Origin: an uncultured Alphaproteobacteria bacterium
GTDB lineage: Bacteria > Pseudomonadota > Alphaproteobacteria > Caulobacterales > Caulobacteraceae
Reading direction: 5' to 3'
DNA length: 5,468 nucleotides
Assembly (NCBI GenBank): GCA_903933475.1
Contig: CAIZKE010000324.1
Coordinates: 1-5,468, forward strand
Shown: in pieces, positions 1-5,468 of the stretch
How the letters are laid out: every line of letters starts with the position of its first letter
Numbering within the stretch: the first letter of the stretch is position 1
Notes under the pieces: model-generated
What the model saw: only the letters and a program-made list of their open reading frames with translations
Databases searched by the model: none
What the model was told of the DNA's origin: nothing
Position numbers and translations under genes: made by a program

Positions 1-326
1 ACCGAACCGGTGATCGCCGCGCGCCGGGCCTGCCCGGCCCGCTCGCGGGCGGCGATGCCCAGGGCCTGGAGCGCGAGGAAGGTGTCGGGGACCAGGACGT
101 GGGGCGCGTCGACCGGGCGTGAGGCCAGGACCCCCGCCGCCCCGGCCGCCATGGCCTGCGCAACAAATTCGTGGCCGTCACGGGCTCCGCCCAGGGCGAT
201 GAAGAGGTCGCCAGGCTCGAGGCTGCGGGTATCGATGGAGACGCCATGCGCCTGGAAGGCCCGGGAGGCGCGGCCGCCGGTCGCCTTTGCCAGGGTGGCA
301 GCGGTCCAGAGCGAGCGTCGGGTCAT
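1..326 (-). CDS. murF: MurF, UDP-MurNAc-tripeptide:D-Ala-D-Ala ligase (N-terminal part, cut by window edge)
   Basis: MurF adds the D-Ala-D-Ala dipeptide to the UDP-MurNAc-tripeptide made by MurE, completing the cytoplasmic pentapeptide precursor. Only the first 108 codons lie in the window. My translation from the ATG at 326 begins MTRRSLWTAATLAKATGG. It contains the Mur ligase N-terminal pattern GVSIDTRSLEPGDLFIALGG at about residues 30-49, then DGHEFVAQAMAAGAAGVLAS, and ends at AITGSV. That is exactly where the GKT of the ATP-binding loop would follow beyond the edge. The frame is open throughout. The start shares one base with the murE stop (TGATG), a typical coupled junction, and gene order murE-murF supports the call. 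The catalytic and C-terminal domains cannot be judged from this window. Confidence 0.95.
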   Translation of the reverse strand, partial: MTRRSLWTAATLAKATGGRASRAFQAHGVSIDTRSLEPGDLFIALGGARDGHEFVAQAMAAGAAGVLASRPVDAPHVLVPDTFLALQALGIAARERAGQARRAAITGS

Positions 327-1771
327 CAGGTCGTCTCTAGGGCTGAAAGGGTTTCTGCGACGTCGTCGAAGGGAAGTGTGACGCCGGCGACGACCTGTCC
401 CTGCTCATGCCCCTTTCCGGCAACGACCAGTACGTCTCCCGCGGACAGGCCGGCGACAGCGGCCCGGATCGCCTCGCGGCGGTCGCCGATCTCCTCCAGG
501 TCCGGATGGCCGGCCCGAACCTCGGCGCGGATGACCGCCGGATCTTCGCTGCGGGGATTGTCATCGGTGACGATGGCCAGGTCGGCCAGGCGGCCGGCGA
601 CCTCGCCCATCAGGGGGCGCTTGGTGCGGTCCCGGTCGCCGCCGGCTCCGAAGACCACCACGAGACGCCCCGAGGCGTGGGGGCGCAGGGCCTGGAGCAC
701 GGTCTCGAGCCCGTCAGGGGTGTGGGCATAGTCCACATAGGCCTCGGCACCGGAGGCCGAGGTGCCCACCTTCTGGAGGCGGCCCGGGGCACCAGTCAGG
801 CCCTCAAGGGCCGCGAAGACGGTTTCAGGCGCGTCACCGACGGCAAGGCTGAGGCCCGCGGCGGCCAGGGCGTTCAGGGCCTGGAAGGCGCCGGCCAGGG
901 GCAGGTCCACCCGCCAGGTGCGGCCGGCGTGCTCGATGCCGAGAACCTGCCCGCCGGGGCGCGCCTGGCGGCTGGCCAGCCTGAGGTCCCGCCCCTCGAC
1001 GCCGAAGGTGATCAGGTCGGCCCCAGCCAGGACAGCGGCGGCGGCGAAGGCCGGGAAGGCCGGGGAATCGGCATTGAGGACCGCAGGGGCACCCCGGGGC
1101 AGAAGCGTATCGAACAGCCTCAGCTTGGCCGCCTGATAGCTGGCCATGTCGCCATGATAGTCCAGATGGTCCTGGGTCAGATTGAGGAAGGCGGCGGCGG
1201 CGAGGCGAACCCCGTCAAGGCGCCGCTGGTCGATCCCGTGGGAGGAGGCCTCCAGGGCGAGGTCGTCTACGCCCCTTCCTGCCATCTCCGCCATCAGGGC
1301 TGCGACGTCGCTGGCGTCCGGCGTGGTCAGGCCGGCAGGCGTCAGGACCACGTCCTCCTGGCCTGGAGCCGTGATGCGCACGCCAAGGGTGCCCATGCTG
1401 GCGGCCGGTCGACCGCCGGCGGCGGCGATCTGGCGCCTGAAGCCGGCCACCGAGGTCTTGCCGTTGGTCCCGGTCACAGCGACCACGACACCGGGCTGGC
1501 GGCCGTGGAAGGCAGCGGCGGCAAGGGCGTAGGCCCTGCGGGGATCCTCGCTGACGATCACCGGGACGCCGAGGCCTGGAAGGTCCCGGCCGCAGAGTAC
1601 CGAGGCGGCACCTGCGGCAACGGCCAGGGGCGCGAAGTCGGCCCCATCCCTGACGACGCCGGGAAGGGCGGCAAACAGGACGCCCGGGCCGACCCTGCGG
1701 CTGTCGGACGTCACGCCGGTGATCTCCGGATCTTCCGGCAGGTCCCGACGAAGGATCTGGGACAGACGCAT
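326..1771 (-). CDS. murE: MurE, UDP-MurNAc-L-Ala-D-Glu:meso-diaminopimelate ligase
   Basis: MurE is the cytoplasmic ATP-dependent ligase that adds the third amino acid to the peptidoglycan stem peptide (EC 6.3.2.13 for the meso-diaminopimelate enzyme). The 481 residues cover all three Mur ligase domains. The N-terminal UDP-binding domain has TSDSRRV (21-27). The central ATPase domain has the P-loop TGTNGKTS (100-107), LTTPD (148-152), EASSHGIDQRR (174-184) and YQAAKLRLF (212-220), whose K216 is the expected carbamylated lysine. The C-terminal domain has DYAHTPDGLE (347-356), GAGGDRDRTKRPLMG (375-389), DNPRSE (404-409) and GKGHE (452-456). The DNPR motif is the established mark of meso-diaminopimelate rather than lysine specificity. 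The start lies five bases past the ftsI stop with only a weak Shine-Dalgarno, and the stop shares one base with the murF start. No unusual residues were seen. Confidence 0.98.
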   Translation of the reverse strand: MRLSQILRRDLPEDPEITGVTSDSRRVGPGVLFAALPGVVRDGADFAPLAVAAGAASVLCGRDLPGLGVPVIVSEDPRRAYALAAAAFHGRQPGVVVAVTGTNGKTSVAGFRRQIAAAGGRPAASMGTLGVRITAPGQEDVVLTPAGLTTPDASDVAALMAEMAGRGVDDLALEASSHGIDQRRLDGVRLAAAAFLNLTQDHLDYHGDMASYQAAKLRLFDTLLPRGAPAVLNADSPAFPAFAAAAVLAGADLITFGVEGRDLRLASRQARPGGQVLGIEHAGRTWRVDLPLAGAFQALNALAAAGLSLAVGDAPETVFAALEGLTGAPGRLQKVGTSASGAEAYVDYAHTPDGLETVLQALRPHASGRLVVVFGAGGDRDRTKRPLMGEVAGRLADLAIVTDDNPRSEDPAVIRAEVRAGHPDLEEIGDRREAIRAAVAGLSAGDVLVVAGKGHEQGQVVAGVTLPFDDVAETLSALETT

Positions 1772-1776
1772 GACGG

Positions 1777-3519
1777 TCAGCGCTCGGGGCTCGCGGCGGC
1801 CACAACGACGGGGGCGGGCGCGACGGCCACCTGCTCGAAGTGACGGTGGACGCCAAGGAAGGGAGCGATGCGGTCGATGACCTTGCCCGCCGCGGGTGCC
1901 GCGGTGAGGCCGCCGGTCCGCCCGCCGGACTCCGCGTCCGCGATCGGCTCGTCGATGATCACCAGAACCATGTAGCGGTCGTCGGTCAGGGCCCCATCGG
2001 TGGGGAAGACGGAGGCGAAGGAGGCGAGGACCTTATCCTTGACGTAGCGGCCGCCGATGACCTTTTCCGCCGACCCGGTCTTGCCGCCAACGCGCAGGCC
2101 CGTCGCATTCGCCCGACGTCCGGAGCCTTCCTGGACATTGCTCCGCATCAGGTCGAGCATCTGGCGGGAGGTCTCCTCGGTGACCACACGGCGCCCCTCG
2201 GGCCGGGCGCCGGCGCGCATGGGCTGCAGGGTCAGGGGCACGTAGCGTCCGCCATTCATGATGGAGCCTATGCCCGCAGCCAGGGCGGCGGGGCTCACCG
2301 AGATGGCGTGGCCAAAGGAGGCCGAGGCGATGGTGTTGGGGTTCCACTCCCGCGGCACGATCGGCCGGGCGCTCTCCGCAAGTTCGATGGGCGCGGCACG
2401 GAACAGGCCGAAGGCATCGAAATAGCGGGTCATCGAGGGCCCGCCGACCTGAAGGGCAATCTGGCTGGCGCCGATGTTCGAAGACTTCAGGAAGACATCC
2501 CTGGCGGTCATGTTGTGGCCAACGGCGTGGAGGTCCCGGATGACGCGGGATCCGAGCTTCACGCCCTGGGTCGTGTTCAGCACGGTCTCCGGTGTGATCC
2601 GATGGGTGTCGAGGCCGATGGCCAGGGTGAAGACCTTGAAGGTCGAACCCATCTCGTAGACCGAGGCCACCGCCCGGTTGCGAAGCTGGTCCGGAGAGGA
2701 CGTTCCCGCATGGTTCGGATCGAAGTTCGGCCAGGAGGACATGGCCAGGACCTCGCCGGTCTGGACGTTGGTGATCAGGCCAACGGCGCCCTTGGCCTGC
2801 AGGCGGGTCGCCGCAGCGCTCAGTTCATCTTCAAGGGCCGCCTGGACGCGGACGTCGATGGACAAGGGGGTTGGCTGTTGGTCGCCCGCACCTGCACGGA
2901 CCCGGCTGTTGAAGGCGCCTTCAGCGCCTGCCAGGCCCATGCCACCCGTGTCTGAAAAGCCGATGAGGTGGGCTGCGGAATCCCCAAGGGGATAGACCCG
3001 ACGGGGCTCTCGCTCAAAGGACAGGCCAGGAAGGCCGAGGTCGTGGATGCGGTCCCGGTCTCGGGGCGAGAGCGGGCCGGCGAGGAAGGTCCGACGCGAC
3101 CCGTTCAGGGCCTTGTCGAGGCGCGCGACCGGCAGGCTTGGTAGTGTGGCGATCAGGCCCCGACGGACTTCCGCCTTGTCCCAGACGTCATGCGGATCGA
3201 GATAGAGGGTGAAAAAGGGCAGGTCAGCAGCGAGCAGAGACCCGCGTCGGTCCACCAGGGGTGCCCGTCCCGGACCTGCGCCGCCTGCGGTCAGGCCGGT
3301 GCCGTCGGGCCCCTGGAGCAGGGCACGACGGGTGGCACCAACCGCCAGGGAGGCGAAACCCACCACGAGGAGCGCCAGGACCACCAGGATACGGATTCGG
3401 GTGTCATCCTCGGCCCGGCCGGAGGCACGGGTCTTCTCAAAGGCCCGCTCCAGACTCCAGAGCCTGTCCTTGATCCAGCGCCAGCCCGGCGTCGCAAGTC
3501 CCGTGTGGATAAGGCTCAT
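1777..3519 (-). CDS. ftsI: FtsI (PBP3), septal peptidoglycan D,D-transpeptidase
   Basis: FtsI is the class B penicillin-binding protein that cross-links peptidoglycan at the division septum, working with the glycosyltransferase FtsW. The 580-residue protein has a cytoplasmic tail of about 42 residues, one transmembrane helix at about 43-62 (ILVVLALLVVGFASLAVGA), and a periplasmic pedestal/dimerisation domain at about 85-205. That domain starts with DRRGSLLA and includes RRVYPLGDSAAHLIGF (173-188). The transpeptidase domain follows (about 218-555). The catalytic motifs are all present: SxxK as S292-T-F-K295 (acylated serine S292), SxN as S346-S-N348, and K480-T-G482. The KTG motif continues with Ser rather than the common Thr. 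Residues from about 561 are a low-complexity Val/Ala/Pro tail. The start overlaps the ftsL stop by ATGA, with a weak GGAA eight bases upstream. The order ftsL-ftsI-murE supports division FtsI over the elongation paralogue PBP2 (MrdA). Confidence 0.97.
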   Translation of the reverse strand: MSLIHTGLATPGWRWIKDRLWSLERAFEKTRASGRAEDDTRIRILVVLALLVVGFASLAVGATRRALLQGPDGTGLTAGGAGPGRAPLVDRRGSLLAADLPFFTLYLDPHDVWDKAEVRRGLIATLPSLPVARLDKALNGSRRTFLAGPLSPRDRDRIHDLGLPGLSFEREPRRVYPLGDSAAHLIGFSDTGGMGLAGAEGAFNSRVRAGAGDQQPTPLSIDVRVQAALEDELSAAATRLQAKGAVGLITNVQTGEVLAMSSWPNFDPNHAGTSSPDQLRNRAVASVYEMGSTFKVFTLAIGLDTHRITPETVLNTTQGVKLGSRVIRDLHAVGHNMTARDVFLKSSNIGASQIALQVGGPSMTRYFDAFGLFRAAPIELAESARPIVPREWNPNTIASASFGHAISVSPAALAAGIGSIMNGGRYVPLTLQPMRAGARPEGRRVVTEETSRQMLDLMRSNVQEGSGRRANATGLRVGGKTGSAEKVIGGRYVKDKVLASFASVFPTDGALTDDRYMVLVIIDEPIADAESGGRTGGLTAAPAAGKVIDRIAPFLGVHRHFEQVAVAPAPVVVAAASPER

Positions 3520-3968
3520 GGCTTAGGTTCCGGGGCGGGGGTAGGGGCGGGAGCGGGGGAAGCGGCAGGCTCGTCTTCAGCCACGGAGGAAGTCTCGGTC
3601 TCCGCCGGAAGGGGCGGCACAGCCGCGTCTGCGGCCGCGGCGGGGACAGCAGACAGGGGAGACTGAAGGGCCTCAGCGAGCCTCTCCGGGGGGATCTCAT
3701 GTCCAGAGGAAACTGGGGCGAGACCGCCGTAGGCGCGCGCCATGGCGGCAAGCCGCTCGGGGCGCTCCAGGTGGGCGACCTCAGCCTCGAGCAGGACGAT
3801 CCGGTCACGCTCCTGGGCGATCCTCCGCTCTACCGTGGCGATCTGGCCCCGCTCGCGCCCGGCGAAGGTCTTGGCGAGGTAGACGCCGAGGATGAGGGCG
3901 ACCAGGACGAGGAAGAGAAGGACGTCGATGGCCCTGAAGCCCAGGAGGCGGCGATCCAGGAAGGTCAT
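3516..3968 (-). CDS. ftsL: Cell division protein FtsL (bitopic divisome protein)
   Basis: FtsL is a short single-pass inner membrane protein that, with FtsB and FtsQ, links early and late divisome stages and activates the FtsW-FtsI synthase. This 150-residue protein has a short basic cytoplasmic N-terminus, a hydrophobic transmembrane segment at about residues 14-33, and then a charged periplasmic helix from about 37 to 68 (ERRIAQERDRIVLLEAEVAH) of coiled-coil character. The family-like ending LERPERLAAMARAYGGLAP spans 67-85. Residues from about 102 to 150 form an extra Ala/Pro/Glu-rich tail ending PAPAPTPAPEPKP, so the protein is longer than E. coli FtsL (121). FtsL diverges strongly in sequence, so the call depends on topology plus its place between rsmH and ftsI. 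Both ends overlap their neighbours by ATGA, and no clear Shine-Dalgarno is visible. A small hypothetical membrane protein is the only alternative, and the position makes it unlikely. Confidence 0.93.
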   Translation of the reverse strand: MTFLDRRLLGFRAIDVLLFLVLVALILGVYLAKTFAGRERGQIATVERRIAQERDRIVLLEAEVAHLERPERLAAMARAYGGLAPVSSGHEIPPERLAEALQSPLSAVPAAAADAAVPPLPAETETSSVAEDEPAASPAPAPTPAPEPKP

Positions 3969-4894
3969 GCCGCGACCGTCCAGACGGGGGCCGGCGTGCG
4001 CTCCGCGGCCCTCAGGCGCGCCGAGCGCGCACGCGGATTGGCCGCAGCCTCCGCATCGCCAGGTGCCGTCGATCGCACGGACAGCAGGGCGAAGCTGGGA
4101 TCCGCGCCCCGCGGCGCTTCGGGGGCATGGCGCGAGGTTCCCGGTGTGCGGCCAGAGCGCGGACCCAGGAACCCCTTCACGATCCGGTCCTCGAGGGAAT
4201 GGAAGGTGACCACGGCCAGGCGTCCGCCGGGCCGGAGTGCCCGCTCGGCGGCGACAAGGCCGGCCTCGAGTTCGGCCAGTTCGTCGTTTACGGCGATCCG
4301 CAGGGCCTGGAAGGCGCGGGTCGCAGGGTGGACCCGGGCGCCCCTGCGCCCGCCGAGGACGCGCTCGATCAGGCTGGCGAGGTCCGTGGTGCGGGTGAAA
4401 GCCTGCTCGGCGCGACGGCGGGCTATGGCAGCGGCGATCCGGCGGGACTGGCGTTCCTCGCCATAGACCCAGAGCAGGCGCGCCAGCTCGGCGGGTTCAG
4501 CGGTGTTGACCAGGTCAGCCGCTGTGGGTCCGTCCGCACCCATGCGCATGTCCAGGGGGCCGTCGCGGAGGAAGGAAAAGCCGCGATCGGCCTCGTCCAG
4601 CTGCATTGAGGACACGCCGAGGTCCAACGCCACCCCGTCGACCGAAGCCTCGCCCAGCAGGTCCGCCATGGACGAGAAGGGCGCAAGGACCAGCCGGAAC
4701 CGGGGGCCAAGCCCCTCGGCGAAACGGGCTGTCGTCGGGTCCCTGTCGAAGCCTGTGACCTGGGCCCCGGCATCGAGGAAGGCGCGACTATAGCCGCCGG
4801 CCCCGAAGGTCCCGTCCACCACGTGCCGCCCGGGCGCCGGACCGATGGCGGCGACCACCTCGTCGAGCAGCACGGGCTTGTGGGGAGATGTCAT
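3965..4894 (-). CDS. rsmH: 16S rRNA (cytosine-1402-N4)-methyltransferase RsmH (MraW)
   Basis: RsmH uses S-adenosylmethionine to methylate N4 of cytosine 1402 (E. coli numbering) in the decoding centre of 16S rRNA. The 309-residue protein is close to the family length (E. coli 313). In order it shows the N-terminal HKPVLLDEV (5-13), the SAM-binding glycine motif DGTFGAGGYS (27-36), an acidic motif in GFDRDP (48-53), DLGVSSMQLD (91-100), RGFSF and DGPLDMRM (104-118), HPATRAFQALRIAVNDEL (189-206), FHSLEDRIVK (231-240) and the C-terminal NPRARSARLRAAER (286-299). All the usual signatures are intact. I chose the start at 4894 because the protein then begins MTSPHKPVLL as family members do, and because it forms an ATGA overlap with the mraZ stop. 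The reading frame stays open upstream to 5464, but that part overlaps mraZ out of frame and lacks family similarity. No strong Shine-Dalgarno precedes the start, which fits translational coupling to mraZ. Confidence 0.98.
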   Translation of the reverse strand: MTSPHKPVLLDEVVAAIGPAPGRHVVDGTFGAGGYSRAFLDAGAQVTGFDRDPTTARFAEGLGPRFRLVLAPFSSMADLLGEASVDGVALDLGVSSMQLDEADRGFSFLRDGPLDMRMGADGPTAADLVNTAEPAELARLLWVYGEERQSRRIAAAIARRRAEQAFTRTTDLASLIERVLGGRRGARVHPATRAFQALRIAVNDELAELEAGLVAAERALRPGGRLAVVTFHSLEDRIVKGFLGPRSGRTPGTSRHAPEAPRGADPSFALLSVRSTAPGDAEAAANPRARSARLRAAERTPAPVWTVAA

Positions 4895-5373
4895 CCCGCC
4901 AGCCCCGACCTTTGGGCCCGCTGGGCACCCCGAAGCTGGGCCAGCCCCTCGCGGGCCAGCTCCCTCTGGGCGGCGCGGTGGGCCTGGAAGGCATCGCGCT
5001 CCCAGATCTGGAACCGGTCGCCCAGCCCGACCACCACCACCCAGTCGGTCAGGCCGAAGGCGTCGCACAGGGTCTCGGGAAGGGTAATGCGCCCGGCCGT
5101 ATCGAAGTTCAGGCGCGCCATGCCACCGAGCACCGAGGTCTCCAGGGCCGAACGCAGGGGATCGCCGAAATCCAGCTCCTCGATCACACCCAGGTAGCGG
5201 TCGAACAGGATCTGACCGCCACCTTCGATGCAGTCGGCCTCGATGGAGGGAAAGCAGACTACCCCGTCGAAGGGGCCGGCCACGGCGGCGCGGAACTCCT
5301 GCGGCACGACAATGCGCCGCTTGGCGTCCAACTGCTTTTCGAACGTCGAGATGAACATCCCGCAGCGTCCCAT
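4891..5373 (-). CDS. mraZ: MraZ, transcriptional regulator of the dcw cluster
   Basis: MraZ is a small DNA-binding protein with two SpoVT/AbrB-like half-domains that assembles into rings. In E. coli it represses its own promoter and hence the dcw operon. The 160-residue product shows both half-domain signatures: LDAKRRIVVPQEFR at residues 15-28 and FDTAGRITLP at 90-99, each carrying the D-x-(K/G)-x-R type DNA-binding motif followed by a V/L-P turn. It is the first gene of the cluster, as usual, and its stop overlaps the rsmH start by four bases (ATGA). Two starts are possible. The ATG at 5373 has GAAGGG seven bases upstream. The ATG at 5358 gives a 155-residue protein beginning MFISTFEKQ, which matches the usual family N-terminus (MF-STFEKQ). 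I list the longer form because of its ribosome binding site. The identity is firm; the start is not. Confidence 0.96.
   Translation of the reverse strand: MGRCGMFISTFEKQLDAKRRIVVPQEFRAAVAGPFDGVVCFPSIEADCIEGGGQILFDRYLGVIEELDFGDPLRSALETSVLGGMARLNFDTAGRITLPETLCDAFGLTDWVVVVGLGDRFQIWERDAFQAHRAAQRELAREGLAQLRGAQRAQRSGLAG
5358..5372 (-). promoter_or_regulatory. Possible MraZ-binding repeat (TGGGA-N5-CGGGA)
   Basis: On the minus strand TGGGA (5372-5368) and CGGGA (5362-5358) are separated by five bases, a 10-base period. In E. coli, MraZ binds TGGGN repeats separated by five bases just upstream of mraZ, so the spacing matches the known operator layout, although the second repeat departs from TGGG in its first base. 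The pair lies between the two candidate mraZ starts. If the ATG at 5358 is used, the pair sits in the leader; if the ATG at 5373 is used, it is coding. GGG is frequent in this sequence, so chance is a real alternative. Confidence 0.3.
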
Positions 5374-5468
5374 CCTGCAGCCCTTCAGGCTGCGCCCATG
5401 CCGATCCCGGAATGACGCCGGCCGCGACGGAAGCCGCGGGGGGAGGTGCCTGTCCAGGGTTCAATTGG
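5374..5468 (-). promoter_or_regulatory. Leader region upstream of mraZ, presumed to hold the dcw promoter or its 5' UTR
   Basis: These 95 bases precede the first gene of the cluster and contain no supported coding sequence. On the minus strand GAAGGG at 5386-5381 sits seven bases before the ATG at 5373 and is the best ribosome binding site of any gene in the window. GGG-containing pentamers CGGGA (5409-5405) and TGGGC (5398-5394) lie in the same region. A TTGAAC at 5464-5459 resembles a -35 hexamer, but the sequence 17 bases downstream is CCCCGC, so no sigma-70 promoter can be called. The promoter may lie further upstream, outside the window. Confidence 0.4.
5377..5393 (-). other. Perfect 6-bp inverted repeat over the mraZ ribosome binding site
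   Basis: Read on the minus strand, GCAGCC, a five-base spacer TGAAG, and GGCTGC form a perfect G+C-rich stem-loop. It ends three bases before the ATG at 5373. The Shine-Dalgarno-like GAAGGG starts in the loop and runs into the 3' arm, so folding would partly mask it. There is no T tract, so it is not an intrinsic terminator. In sequence this rich in G+C, a 6-bp stem can arise by chance, and a role is only inferred. Confidence 0.35.

Noticed and set aside
407..1843. Long plus-strand open frame of 478 codons opposite murE
   Set aside because: It is antisense to an intact, motif-complete murE. Long antisense frames are expected in high-G+C coding DNA because of third-position bias. The translation is glycine/alanine/arginine-rich with no recognisable domain.
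1840..2955. Plus-strand open frame of 371 codons opposite ftsI
   Set aside because: It lies antisense to the ftsI transpeptidase region, whose catalytic motifs are intact. The antisense translation shows no known motifs and has no independent start context.
3699..4466. Plus-strand open frame of 255 codons across ftsL and rsmH
   Set aside because: It is antisense to two genes with conserved signatures, crosses their junction, and its arginine/alanine/proline-rich translation has no recognisable domain.
4895..5464. Upstream extension of the rsmH frame to an ATG at 5464
   Set aside because: This part runs out of frame through mraZ on the same strand, is low complexity, and precedes the family-typical MTSPHKPVLL start, which is also the ATGA overlap site.
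5436..5464. TTGAAC at 5464-5459 as the -35 box of a sigma-70 promoter
   Set aside because: The hexamer 17 bases downstream is CCCCGC and no A/T-rich -10 element is seen at nearby spacings, so the match is probably chance.
5374..5468. CtrA-type (TTAA-N7-TTAA) or GANTC methylation sites controlling the cluster
   Set aside because: I looked because of the Caulobacterales-like context, but neither pattern occurs in this leader. GANTC matches seen elsewhere, for example within ftsI, are inside coding sequence.

Overview
The window is a G+C-rich (well over 60% by eye) stretch of the conserved division and cell wall (dcw) cluster of a Gram-negative alphaproteobacterium. The protein sequences resemble those of the Caulobacterales (Caulobacter/Phenylobacterium-like). 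That placement rests on overall resemblance of MraZ and FtsI and was not tested by a search.

All six genes lie on the minus strand, so transcription runs from high to low coordinates. The order is the classical one: mraZ (5373-4891), rsmH/mraW (4894-3965), ftsL (3968-3516), ftsI (3519-1777), murE (1771-326) and the first 108 codons of murF (326 to the window edge). About 95 bases upstream of mraZ (5374-5468) are the only non-coding stretch of any size; the only other gap is 5 bases between ftsI and murE. No stretch longer than 300 bases lacks a gene. No RNA genes, mobile elements, CRISPR arrays or intrinsic terminators were seen.

The genes are packed for coupled translation. Three consecutive junctions (mraZ/rsmH, rsmH/ftsL, ftsL/ftsI) are 4-base ATGA overlaps, and murE/murF shares one base in TGATG. 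Functionally, MraZ is a DNA-binding regulator that in other bacteria represses its own dcw promoter. RsmH methylates 16S rRNA. FtsL and FtsI are membrane divisome proteins, FtsI being the septal transpeptidase. MurE and MurF build the meso-diaminopimelate-containing pentapeptide precursor that FtsI later cross-links.

I found no undescribed system here; this is a core, well-known operon. The points worth a second look are small: an ambiguous mraZ start whose two candidates bracket a TGGGA-N5-CGGGA repeat resembling MraZ boxes, a perfect hairpin over the mraZ ribosome binding site, a long proline/alanine-rich tail on FtsL, and a KTGS rather than KTGT motif in FtsI.
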